Source: Paraprevotella sp.
GTDB lineage: Bacteria > Bacteroidota > Bacteroidia > Bacteroidales > Bacteroidaceae
NCBI GenBank assembly: GCA_017425765.1
Contig: JAFOXE010000127.1
Span: 1 to 5,334, forward strand
DNA: 5,334 nucleotides
Direction of reading: 5' to 3'
Position 1 is the first letter of the stretch, and each line of letters begins with the position of its first letter. Below are positions 1 to 5,334 of this stretch, one piece after another. The notes beneath the pieces were generated by a model, which had not been told where the DNA came from, searched no databases, and was given only the letters and a program-made list of their open reading frames with translations. The position numbers and the translations under genes were made by a program.

Positions 1-97
1 AAATGGTTTGTACCATCTCGCCAATAGTATAACCTGCTTGCACAGCGTTAGCACAGAAAAGAAGAGCTAACGTCAAAAAGAAAGTAATTTTCTTCAT
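1..97 (-). CDS. Secreted protein with N-terminal signal peptide (partial, 3' end outside window)
   Basis: An ATG at 95-97 on the minus strand opens a frame that stays open to the window edge (32 codons). The product starts MKKITFFLTLALLFCANAVQA and then G22-YTIGEMVQTI. This is a textbook Sec signal peptide: two lysines, a hydrophobic core at residues 4-15, and a small-residue cleavage site (V19, A21) predicting cleavage after A21. Cys15 is preceded by Phe, so it does not form a lipobox and the protein is probably not a lipoprotein. The mature protein would be periplasmic, outer-membrane or exported. Only eleven mature residues are visible, so no family can be named. There is no Shine-Dalgarno sequence upstream, as usual in Bacteroidetes. 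The 218-base gap from the DUF4954 gene on the same strand suggests it has its own promoter rather than forming a tight operon. Confidence 0.8.
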   Translation of the reverse strand, partial: MKKITFFLTLALLFCANAVQAGYTIGEMVQTI

Positions 98-228
98 GTG
101 TCGTGTAGTTTAAAGGGTTATAAAATTAGGTTAGTAAATTTTCTCGGGTGTAAATGTAGTGACAAATTTTGTATGTGCGTGTCTGTAAGTATATCACACA
201 TCTATTTTTAACAAGATTTAATACCTGA

Positions 229-257
229 TGTGCGCACACATAAAAAGAGTGTGCACA
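229..257. repeat. Paired palindromes TGTGCGCACA and TGTGCACA, possible weak hairpin
   Basis: TGTGCGCACA (229-238) and TGTGCACA (250-257) are each perfect palindromes. They can also pair with each other through GCACAC (234-239) and GTGTGC (249-254) around a 9-base A-rich loop. On the minus strand this loop is T-rich and lies about 60 bases past the DUF4954 stop codon, so it could be part of a weak transcription end. The stem is short and no U-run follows it directly, so a terminator is not claimed. The similar half-sites could equally be a protein-binding site upstream of the secreted-protein gene, or chance. Confidence 0.25.
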
Positions 258-262
258 AAATG

Positions 263-293
263 TTCCCGTATGCAATTCTTAGACTCGCGGGAA
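263..293. repeat. Inverted repeat TTCCCG / CGGGAA downstream of the DUF4954 gene
   Basis: TTCCCG (263-268) and CGGGAA (288-293) form perfect 6-base arms around a 19-base loop, starting about 22 bases past the DUF4954 stop on the minus strand. It is the first G/C-containing hairpin after that gene and could help end or stabilise the transcript. The long loop and the absence of a T-run immediately after the stem make it a weak candidate. Confidence 0.2.
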
Positions 294-315
294 ATTCAAA
301 TTTTGAACGTTGCTA

Positions 316-2301
316 TTATAATAAGGTGTGAAGGCGCTGCAACCATAAGTCGCCCAAAGCACTTTTACGCTCGATGTGGTGTTTCACCTCTCTCACGAAG
401 GGGTTGTGTTCAAAGGCTCCTCTAACTTGTTCGAAATCTACTTCGGCTGTTTGTGCACTGCCGTCGAAACCAAAGCCGGTTTTTGCTGATAGCGAGAATT
501 CTTTTTGTGCGTCGGCATACAACATCTCGTCGAGCGTAATCACCGAGGATTTCCATTGCGCGATGATGTGGTGAAGGTGCTGCACCGTGAGCCCATCGTC
601 CGGTATTTGGTAGAACAGCAACATCTGCTCGTAGGCCCACGTCCATTCCAGTTCGTAGTAACGACTGTGCAATGCTGACAATTCGGTGTTAAGTGCGTCG
701 ATGCTACAGATTTCGCCACTTTCTATGCGATTTAAGATGTCGGTGATGCTTTGCTTAGGAGCAATTAGTCCCGAAAGATCTAGCCATTCACCGCGGCCCG
801 GAGTGTCGGAGGAGGGCGGAAGTTGTGCCAATAATTCGGCAGCAGAATTGAATGAAATTTTCTCCAAACGACTAATCAATGAGTTGCCCAAGAACTTGTT
901 CACGGCAAGGCGATAGAGCGACAACCCCTTGTTGAGCGCATGATTGGTTATTTTGGCACTTTGATAGGCGTAGGTGTCGGAGGTCTTGCCCGACAAACTC
1001 TTCAGATTTTCAAGCACTTCAATGCCGCGCAACATGCGGGCAATGGTGTAAGGACTCAGTAGGTTGAAATTTACGGAGTCGAGGCGGTGATCGGTGCGTT
1101 TATCACGTTTGGGCCACTTTTGAACGTCGCGTATGGTGCCCACACTGCGCAAATTCACCGCTGGCACGAGATAGGTGTCGCCATTCTTCTCTATAAGGTA
1201 GGAAAAAGGAAGGTTCGACGTGTCGGGGTTGGTGGTATGACGCCCCATGACCAATGAGAATGCTCCGATGCGAGCCGGCCAAAGAATATAGGAATCAGAG
1301 GCCGTCTTCGCCCCACGTTCCATGGCCCCCTGATGAATGGGACCCAACTTGTACATGTGGTTGCTCTGATTTGAGCCGGAACCCGCATTCATAAATGAGA
1401 ACATACCGGCAATGAGCAGGGTGGATTTGTGGTGTGTAACCGTGAACGGACCGGCAAAAATGGCGCAAGCCTCACCGTTCTCTTCTTGACAATTGCAAAA
1501 GAACAAAGAGTCGGATGCCGAATATCCATGTCCTAAGGTGCACGACTGACCTACATAGCAGCGAGTTAACGTGGTGCTGTCTTCGATGCTGCTGCCGTCT
1601 TGTACGATAAAATCGTCGGCAATCACACCGTATCCGATGTGTATGGGCGATTCCTTTCGGCTGTTCAGTGTGCCGTTCTTTAATCGGCCGGCACCCTCTA
1701 TCTTTGTGTATGCTCCGATGTATAGATTCTTAATGTATCCGGCATCTACGATGGTGCAGTTTTTGCCGATGAAACCGCGAGAACTGCGTTTTTGAAGCGC
1801 GCGTTCTTCGGCCATCTTCTTCAATCGATCCACAACCAAGGGGCGGTGGCGATAGATGGCCTCGATGTAGGCTTCGTGTGCCGTAAGAGCGTCGTGAAGG
1901 GTCACCTCTCGTCCTCCCGTTTCGTTCAATACGGTCACTTCTACACCGTTGCCAAAGCTAGTTTCACCATCCACCAAGATGATGTCGACATTCTCTATAA
2001 AGCACCCGGAGGAAATATCATAGTTTGCTATGTAGTTTTTAATGTGCTCGATGCAACAGTCATCCCCCACATGCACATTGTGCAGTGTGGCGTGGAAAAG
2101 GCCGGAATGTTTCGGTATGCCGCCCGGTAGGATGAAGGTCTTTTCGAATTTTCCCAAACAAATGTCGCCTGAGAAACGACAATGACGTACGTATTTCAAA
2201 TCTAGGTGAGGATGGATGAGAATACGAGCCCAATCGGACGAGGAGCAAGACTGCATTTCCAATTGAGCAATCTCCGAATCGGTGAGGTGACGGTGTTCCA
2301 T
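316..2301 (-). CDS. DUF4954 family protein (hexapeptide-repeat, left-handed beta-helix-like), 661 aa
   Basis: A complete 661-codon gene from ATG (2299-2301) to TAA (316-318). I recognise the DUF4954 family by its conserved blocks: GIPKHSGLFHATLHNVHVGD (61-80), NYIANYDISSGCFIENVD (89-106), SFGNGVEVTVLNETGGREV (115-133), the YRHRP segment (150-154), GSNQSNHMYKLGPIHQGAME (309-328) and MGRHTTNPDTSNLPFSYLIE (352-371). Residues about 40-130 and 178-300 have the alternating hydrophobic/Gly pattern of hexapeptide coils (for example IGKNCTIVDAGYIKNLYIGA), as in left-handed beta-helix acyl- and nucleotidyltransferases. From about 410 to 661 the chain becomes helical and lacks the repeats; this part may correspond to a separately named C-terminal domain. 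There is no signal peptide or membrane segment, so it is cytoplasmic. Full-length members that I recall are of similar size, and the start resembles theirs (an LTxxEIxxLE helix). The function of the family is not known to me; a sugar-nucleotide or transferase role is only inferred from the fold. It is transcribed divergently from the sugar transporter. Confidence 0.93.
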   Translation of the reverse strand: MEHRHLTDSEIAQLEMQSCSSSDWARILIHPHLDLKYVRHCRFSGDICLGKFEKTFILPGGIPKHSGLFHATLHNVHVGDDCCIEHIKNYIANYDISSGCFIENVDIILVDGETSFGNGVEVTVLNETGGREVTLHDALTAHEAYIEAIYRHRPLVVDRLKKMAEERALQKRSSRGFIGKNCTIVDAGYIKNLYIGAYTKIEGAGRLKNGTLNSRKESPIHIGYGVIADDFIVQDGSSIEDSTTLTRCYVGQSCTLGHGYSASDSLFFCNCQEENGEACAIFAGPFTVTHHKSTLLIAGMFSFMNAGSGSNQSNHMYKLGPIHQGAMERGAKTASDSYILWPARIGAFSLVMGRHTTNPDTSNLPFSYLIEKNGDTYLVPAVNLRSVGTIRDVQKWPKRDKRTDHRLDSVNFNLLSPYTIARMLRGIEVLENLKSLSGKTSDTYAYQSAKITNHALNKGLSLYRLAVNKFLGNSLISRLEKISFNSAAELLAQLPPSSDTPGRGEWLDLSGLIAPKQSITDILNRIESGEICSIDALNTELSALHSRYYELEWTWAYEQMLLFYQIPDDGLTVQHLHHIIAQWKSSVITLDEMLYADAQKEFSLSAKTGFGFDGSAQTAEVDFEQVRGAFEHNPFVREVKHHIERKSALGDLWLQRLHTLL

Positions 2302-2358
2302 GACAGAATCTTTACGTAATATTCGTTAAAATATATGGTCTTAAAAAGATAATATTAT

Positions 2359-2366
2359 TACATTTG
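2359..2366 (+). promoter_or_regulatory. Bacteroidetes -7 promoter element for the sugar transporter
   Basis: TACATTTG matches the Bacteroidetes housekeeping -7 consensus TAnnTTTG at every defined position. It predicts transcription starting near 2373 and a leader of about 80 bases. The expected -33 region (about 2335-2340, ATGGTC) is a poor match to TTTG, so activity may depend on the A/T-rich upstream stretch or on an activator. The same eight bases overlap the left arm of a perfect inverted repeat. Confidence 0.5.
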
Positions 2367-2384
2367 CACCTTAGAAACGTGCAA
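2364..2384. promoter_or_regulatory. Candidate operator: inverted repeat TTGCAC-N9-GTGCAA
   Basis: TTGCAC (2364-2369) and GTGCAA (2379-2384) are perfect inverted 6-base arms with a 9-base centre, giving about 15 bases (roughly one and a half helical turns) between arm centres. The left arm overlaps the -7 box and the right arm lies just past the predicted start site, the position where a repressor would block transcription of the transporter gene. As RNA the arms would form only a weak stem, so a DNA-binding site is the better reading. The regulator is unknown and chance occurrence is possible. Confidence 0.35.
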
Positions 2385-2431
2385 GTGTGCTATTTTGTTA
2401 TGTGAAAACTCAAATTTTTAATACTAAATAA

Positions 2432-2449
2432 TAAACTAACCTAAACTAA
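2432..2449 (+). repeat. A-rich leader with tandem TAAACTAA directly before the transporter start
   Basis: TAAACTAA occurs at 2432-2439 and again at 2442-2449, ten bases apart, ending six bases before the ATG at 2456. The stretch has no Shine-Dalgarno sequence and almost no G. Unstructured A-rich leaders of this sort are known to support efficient translation initiation in Bacteroidetes, so this probably serves as the ribosome loading region of a well-translated gene. The repeat may be an incidental result of low complexity. Confidence 0.35.
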
Positions 2450-2455
2450 ACAATT

Positions 2456-3676
2456 ATGGCAAAAACTCAAAAGAATTATGCATTGCCGTTGGCTTTCTGT
2501 GGATTGTTCTTCTTCTCCATCGGTTTTGCATTGGGTATTAACAGCTTGTTGATGCCGGTTTTGGAAAAGTCTATGCAGCTCACTTCGGTGCAAAGTAACT
2601 TGCTATTGGCTGCAACGTTCACTCCGTTCCTTTTGTTCGGTATCCCGGCTACAAAGTGTATTGAAGCTATTGGTTATAAGAAAACCATGGCCGTGAGTTT
2701 TATCTTGTTTGCTGCAAGCTTTGGTTTGTTCATCCAGGCAGCGGCTTCGGCAAGCGTAGTGTGGTTCTTGATTGCTTCGGCTGTGGCAGGTGCTGCTAAC
2801 TGCGTGTTGCAAGCTTCTGTAAATCCGTATATCACAATCCTTGGCCCGCTCGAAAGTGCTGCACAACGTATTTCAATCATGGGTATCTGCAACAAGTTGG
2901 CATGGCCTTTCCCTGCAGTATTTGTGGCTTGGGTGACTGCAAAATCAGTTGCTGCCATTGAATTGGGTGACTTGTTTTTGCCGTTCCAAATTATCATTGG
3001 CGTATTTGTTGTTTTGGCTATCTTAGCTATGATCGCTCCACTTCCTGAGGTGAAAGCTGCCGGCGAGGAAGGTGCCGATGATGCTGATGCTGCCGCTTCG
3101 GCTTGTCCTTACGCTGAAGGCAAAACCAGCATCATGCAATTCCCACACTTGTTGTTGGGTGCTTTGGCCTTGTTCTTGTATGTCGGTGTAGAAACTATCT
3201 CTTTGGCCACAGCTACAGGTTATGCTGCATCGCTTGGTTTGGAAGGTGATTTCTACGGTTACATTCCTTCTATCGGTATGGTGGTAGGTTACATCGTGGG
3301 TGCTACATGTATTCCTCGTGTGTTGAGCCAGGCTACCGCGATGAAGATTTGTGCTTTGATTGCAGTGATTGGTTCTGTATTGGTGGCCGTAATGCCTAAT
3401 CCGGAAATCTCAGTATATTGCATCTTCTTCATGGCTTTAGGATGCTCTTTGATGTGGCCTGCTTTGTGGCCTCTTGCAATGGCTGACTTGGGTAAGTTTA
3501 CAAAGGCTGGCTCTTCGTTGCTCACCATGGCTATTGCCGGCGGTGCTGTGATGCCTTTGGTTCGTGGATTCGTTCAAGACTTGACCGGTTCATACCAAAC
3601 TAGCTATTGGGTATGTTTGCCTTGCTTCCTCTTTATCCTTTACTACGGATTTGTGGGTTACAAGATTCGCAAATAA
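2456..3676 (+). CDS. gluP: GluP-type sugar MFS transporter (FucP family; glucose/galactose type), 406 aa
   Basis: A complete 406-codon gene for an inner-membrane major facilitator permease of the fucose/glucose/galactose:cation symporter group. About twelve hydrophobic helices are visible in two bundles (roughly 9-195 and 228-402), joined by an acidic, alanine-rich cytoplasmic linker (200-222). Diagnostic blocks are LQASVNPYITILGP (118-131) followed by ESAAQRISIMGICNK (133-147), which is the GluP signature; LYVGVE (241-246) in helix 7; and MWPALWPLAMADLG (333-346) with AGSSLLTMAIAGGA (351-364), ending in RGFVQD (370-375). By recalled alignment with E. coli FucP, the acidic residues Asp46 and Glu135 correspond here to Ser30 and Gln119; Gln at the second site is typical of GluP-like members, so substrates are more likely glucose/galactose-type hexoses than fucose. 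The coupling ion cannot be told. Codon use is strongly biased (TTG Leu, CGT Arg, GGT Gly, GCT Ala), unlike its neighbours, suggesting high expression. The ATG start follows an A-rich leader. Confidence 0.92.
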   Translation: MAKTQKNYALPLAFCGLFFFSIGFALGINSLLMPVLEKSMQLTSVQSNLLLAATFTPFLLFGIPATKCIEAIGYKKTMAVSFILFAASFGLFIQAAASASVVWFLIASAVAGAANCVLQASVNPYITILGPLESAAQRISIMGICNKLAWPFPAVFVAWVTAKSVAAIELGDLFLPFQIIIGVFVVLAILAMIAPLPEVKAAGEEGADDADAAASACPYAEGKTSIMQFPHLLLGALALFLYVGVETISLATATGYAASLGLEGDFYGYIPSIGMVVGYIVGATCIPRVLSQATAMKICALIAVIGSVLVAVMPNPEISVYCIFFMALGCSLMWPALWPLAMADLGKFTKAGSSLLTMAIAGGAVMPLVRGFVQDLTGSYQTSYWVCLPCFLFILYYGFVGYKIRK

Positions 3677-3705
3677 TCTGCTGACAAGAAATTAGTTGAT
3701 TAGAT

Positions 3706-3756
3706 AAAAAGAAAATTCCCCTGCTCGAAACGTTTCGGGCAGGGGAATTCTTTTTA
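3706..3756. terminator. Bidirectional intrinsic terminator between convergent genes
   Basis: Positions 3714-3731 and 3732-3749 are complementary over 18 base pairs with one G-T wobble (3725/3738), with GC-rich cores CCCCTGC and GCAGGGG; the central few bases (AACGTT) would form the loop. A T-run (3751-3755) follows for plus-strand transcripts and the A-run at 3706-3710 plus 3712-3715 supplies a U-rich tail for minus-strand transcripts. It lies 29 bases past the transporter stop and directly abuts the TAA (3754-3756) of the minus-strand gene, so the T-run shares bases with that stop codon. This is a strong factor-independent terminator working in both directions. Confidence 0.9.
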
Positions 3757-5334
3757 AGGAAGTGTCGGCGTGGTCGGACGATTGTGTACAAAGAAAAGAT
3801 AATACCAGTATGTGCCGCGAGTGCGCTGTGCCAATTCCTGCATGCGGCGTTGCTGATGCAGGTGTTGGCAGTAGTTCCACTCTTGGATCACTTGTGTGGG
3901 GACGTCAAATCGGCCTTGCCATTGTGGGCGACCTTCGGCGAAGGGGGCCATGGCTTGTGCATACAAGGGAGGTAATGTTTGGTGCTCGTAGGTATGTGTC
4001 AATTCCATCAAGCGTGCCAACTTTTCAGGTTGTTTGTTCAGTAGGAAGGCGCATGCCAGATAATCGAACAAACGGCGGTTGTTGGGGTGGGCATCCAGTG
4101 CATAGGCCCACTCGGTTGTTAATGTGGGGGCAGCTCCCACGAAGTTGAAACTGCGTAAAGGTGCCGGTGGCACTACAATTTCTCCGTGGGTGAGGGCTTT
4201 CAAGAGCACCATCTGTCGGGCAGTCCATTCGCCGTGAGTGCAGGTGGTACCAAGGATGTCGATGTATTTTTGTGCCAAGGTGGTGTCGCCTGCGGCCAGT
4301 GCGGCATCGGTGAACATACGAAGACTGCGCATGGTGAAGCCTCTGGGCGAGAGGGTACTGCCCTCGAAAGCTTGATGAAATGACTCGTCGGGAAAACCTA
4401 AATGACGATAGAATAAACTGTTAAAGTGATAGGCACGTGTCGAGTATTTGTGTCGGAACACAAAATCCTCGGCTGAGTTTATGGGGTAATTAAGGAGGTG
4501 GTGGGGCAGTGTGCCCAAGCTCGCCTCGGCCAACAAAGCATAGCGTAGAGTAAAAGCGTCTTTCTCTACCTTGTTATGGTATAGATGTAGCACCCGATTC
4601 CAATCCTCGTCCTCGGCAGCATGCTTCAAAGCACAAAGTTCTTCTTCTTTTCTACGGCCTTCATGGCTGGCAAACGTGTATGCAAAGGAAAATCCTGTAC
4701 ATAAGATGAGTGCAACTTGTATTTTTATATCGACTTTATTCAGGAAAACACCTAATTTGCCAGATGGTATCAAGCTTAATAACGATGCAGCAAGGATGAT
4801 GTAAAGAGGTAGGGGTAAGGTGTGTTGAGTTGGTGCGGTAAAGAGATGTTCCGAGCCGAGGAAGTCAATGTAATGATTCCATAATGGGGGGATGGCAAAG
4901 AGGAAGGCGCAGTATATGAGTGTTCCGCAATAGGTAATGGCGCCGTTCCCCTTTTTAAGGTTAATGGTGGTATAACCGATTCCGACAAGGATCAGTGCTG
5001 GGAACGGAATCAACAAATAACCCAATGGAAGCATAGCGGTAAAAAGAATGGTTCCTATGGGGCGAGGTAAGTGGGTGTAGAGGACAAAGGCCCACAGAAC
5101 GAGATTGGCCGACAAGAGGGAGAATACATCGGTAAAGATTACTAAGGCAAGGTAGAAGTATAAGGCGATGGTGGCTATGGGGGCTATTCGATTTAAGGAA
5201 CTTCTTCGCCACAATAGGTGAAAAGCAATCGATGCCGAAAGGCATAATGAAATAATGAGTAGGCTTCCATAGTAGGCTTCTACAAACAGATGTTCCAGAA
5301 AGTAGGTGCTCCACAATGTGAGACCGGCCGGTTG
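3754..5334 (-). CDS. DUF6057-like polytopic membrane protein with TPR-like C-terminal half (5' end outside window)
   Basis: The frame is open from the right edge to TAA at 3754-3756 (526 codons plus stop). A TTG at 5314-5316 could serve as a start, but the frame stays open upstream through QPAGLT to the edge, and this segment resembles an internal PGGL-like stretch of the family as I recall it, so I treat the gene as 5'-partial. Counting from that TTG, residues 15-215 hold about seven or eight hydrophobic segments (about 17-36, 44-63, 66-81, 87-115, 126-143, 170-185, 200-214). From about 222 the chain is soluble and helical, with TPR-like pairs such as AAEDEDWNRVLHLYHNKV (233-250), LRMFTDAALAAGDTTLAQKY (332-351) and FDYLACAFLLNKQPEKLARL (417-436). 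This membrane-plus-helical-solenoid plan matches DUF6057 proteins of Bacteroidetes; assignment is from memory. No catalytic motif is seen and its function is unknown. The solenoid suggests a protein-protein interaction role in the envelope. Confidence 0.85.
   Translation of the reverse strand, partial: QPAGLTLWSTYFLEHLFVEAYYGSLLIISLCLSASIAFHLLWRRSSLNRIAPIATIALYFYLALVIFTDVFSLLSANLVLWAFVLYTHLPRPIGTILFTAMLPLGYLLIPFPALILVGIGYTTINLKKGNGAITYCGTLIYCAFLFAIPPLWNHYIDFLGSEHLFTAPTQHTLPLPLYIILAASLLSLIPSGKLGVFLNKVDIKIQVALILCTGFSFAYTFASHEGRRKEEELCALKHAAEDEDWNRVLHLYHNKVEKDAFTLRYALLAEASLGTLPHHLLNYPINSAEDFVFRHKYSTRAYHFNSLFYRHLGFPDESFHQAFEGSTLSPRGFTMRSLRMFTDAALAAGDTTLAQKYIDILGTTCTHGEWTARQMVLLKALTHGEIVVPPAPLRSFNFVGAAPTLTTEWAYALDAHPNNRRLFDYLACAFLLNKQPEKLARLMELTHTYEHQTLPPLYAQAMAPFAEGRPQWQGRFDVPTQVIQEWNYCQHLHQQRRMQELAQRTRGTYWYYLFFVHNRPTTPTLP

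Larger units (their letters stand above)
98..315. other. Intergenic spacer with weak palindromes, probable promoter region of the secreted-protein gene
   Basis: This spacer separates two minus-strand genes and should carry the end of the DUF4954 transcript and the promoter of the secreted-protein gene. On the minus strand two 7-of-8 matches to the Bacteroidetes -7 motif TAnnTTTG are visible, TACATTTA (158 down to 151) and TAATTTTA (128 down to 121), but neither has a clear -33 TTTG box at 19-21 bases, so no promoter is called. ACAAATTTTGT (162-172) and TTCAAATTTTGAA (295-307) are short A/T palindromes sharing the core CAAATTTTG. No convincing RNA gene is seen. A small plus-strand reading frame beginning at 228 runs antisense into the DUF4954 gene and is judged spurious. 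Confidence 0.4.
2302..2455. promoter_or_regulatory. Divergent A/T-rich promoter region between DUF4954 and the sugar transporter
   Basis: The 154-base gap between the two divergent start codons must serve both genes. For the plus strand there is an exact -7 motif at 2359-2366. For the minus strand only 7-of-8 matches are seen, TATCTTTT (2351 down to 2344) and TATATTTT (2335 down to 2328), without an obvious -33 TTTG box. Neither gene has a Shine-Dalgarno sequence; the DUF4954 leader near its ATG reads AAGATTCTGTC. The two transcripts would start close together, so one bound regulator could affect both. Confidence 0.6.

Noticed and set aside
162..307. Repeated core CAAATTTTG (163-171 and 297-305) as a paired regulatory site
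   Set aside because: Two A/T-rich 9-mers 134 bases apart in A/T-rich spacer DNA are easily expected by chance, and one lies too far from any start to be convincing.
228..425. Small plus-strand frame (65 codons) with several cysteines near its start
   Set aside because: More than half of it lies antisense to the well-supported 3' end of the DUF4954 gene, its composition is not protein-like, and the cysteines form no recognisable metal-binding pattern.
1792..2130. Plus-strand frame of 112 codons inside the DUF4954 gene
   Set aside because: It is fully antisense to conserved DUF4954 blocks (residues about 57-170) and resembles no family; it is a shadow frame.
2674..2997. Minus-strand frame of 107 codons inside the transporter gene
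   Set aside because: It is antisense to conserved transporter helices and explained by the transporter's codon bias, which keeps stops rare in that frame.
3762..4148. Plus-strand frame of 128 codons near the start of the convergent gene region
   Set aside because: It is antisense to the soluble helical half of the membrane protein, starts beyond the terminator without a leader, and has a low-quality Arg/Gly/Val-rich composition.
4961..5314. Alternative minus-strand frame of 117 codons overlapping the membrane-protein gene
   Set aside because: It is an out-of-frame shadow rich in Ser, His and Pro, while the overlapping frame has clear membrane helices continuous with the downstream repeat region; no frameshift is needed.
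5314..5316. TTG as the true start of the membrane-protein gene
   Set aside because: The frame remains open to the window edge, TTG starts are uncommon, and the residues upstream look like an internal family segment, so a start beyond the window is more likely.
1..5334. Search for mobile elements, CRISPR arrays, defence or toxin-antitoxin genes and structured RNAs
   Set aside because: No transposase, recombinase, direct-repeat array, terminal inverted repeat pair, tRNA-like fold or riboswitch-like leader was seen; the coding content is four ordinary cellular genes.

Overview
The window looks like a chromosomal segment from a Bacteroidales bacterium, most plausibly of the Prevotellaceae or a close relative. 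The reasons are two protein families that I associate with Bacteroidetes (a DUF4954 hexapeptide-repeat protein and a DUF6057-like membrane protein), a GluP-type sugar transporter, A/T-rich leaders without Shine-Dalgarno sequences, and an exact match to the Bacteroidetes -7 promoter motif TAnnTTTG. Genus and species cannot be fixed from this sequence alone.

Layout, left to right. At 1-97 (minus) is the first part of a gene for a secreted protein: a clear signal peptide and eleven mature residues before the window ends. At 98-315 is a spacer with a few weak palindromes. At 316-2301 (minus) is a complete 661-residue DUF4954 protein: a left-handed beta-helix-like N-terminal and middle part followed by a helical C-terminal part. 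At 2302-2455 is a divergent A/T-rich promoter region with a good -7 box for the plus-strand gene and a perfect inverted repeat overlapping it. At 2456-3676 (plus) is a complete 406-residue FucP/GluP-family MFS sugar transporter with strongly biased codon use. At 3706-3756 is a long perfect hairpin flanked by A and T runs, serving as a shared terminator between convergent genes. At 3754-5334 (minus) is a polytopic membrane protein with a TPR-like soluble C-terminal half (DUF6057-like), whose 5' end lies beyond the right edge.

How the parts relate: the transporter would import hexoses (glucose/galactose type) across the inner membrane. The DUF4954 gene shares its upstream region and is divergently transcribed, which allows but does not prove co-regulation; its biochemical role is unknown to me, though its fold resembles sugar-nucleotide-linked acyl- and nucleotidyltransferases. 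The DUF6057-like gene ends against the transporter and probably belongs to a transcription unit entering from the right. I see no mobile element, CRISPR array, tRNA or rRNA. This appears to be ordinary core-genome territory; the most notable content is two conserved but uncharacterised protein families and the candidate operator in front of the transporter.
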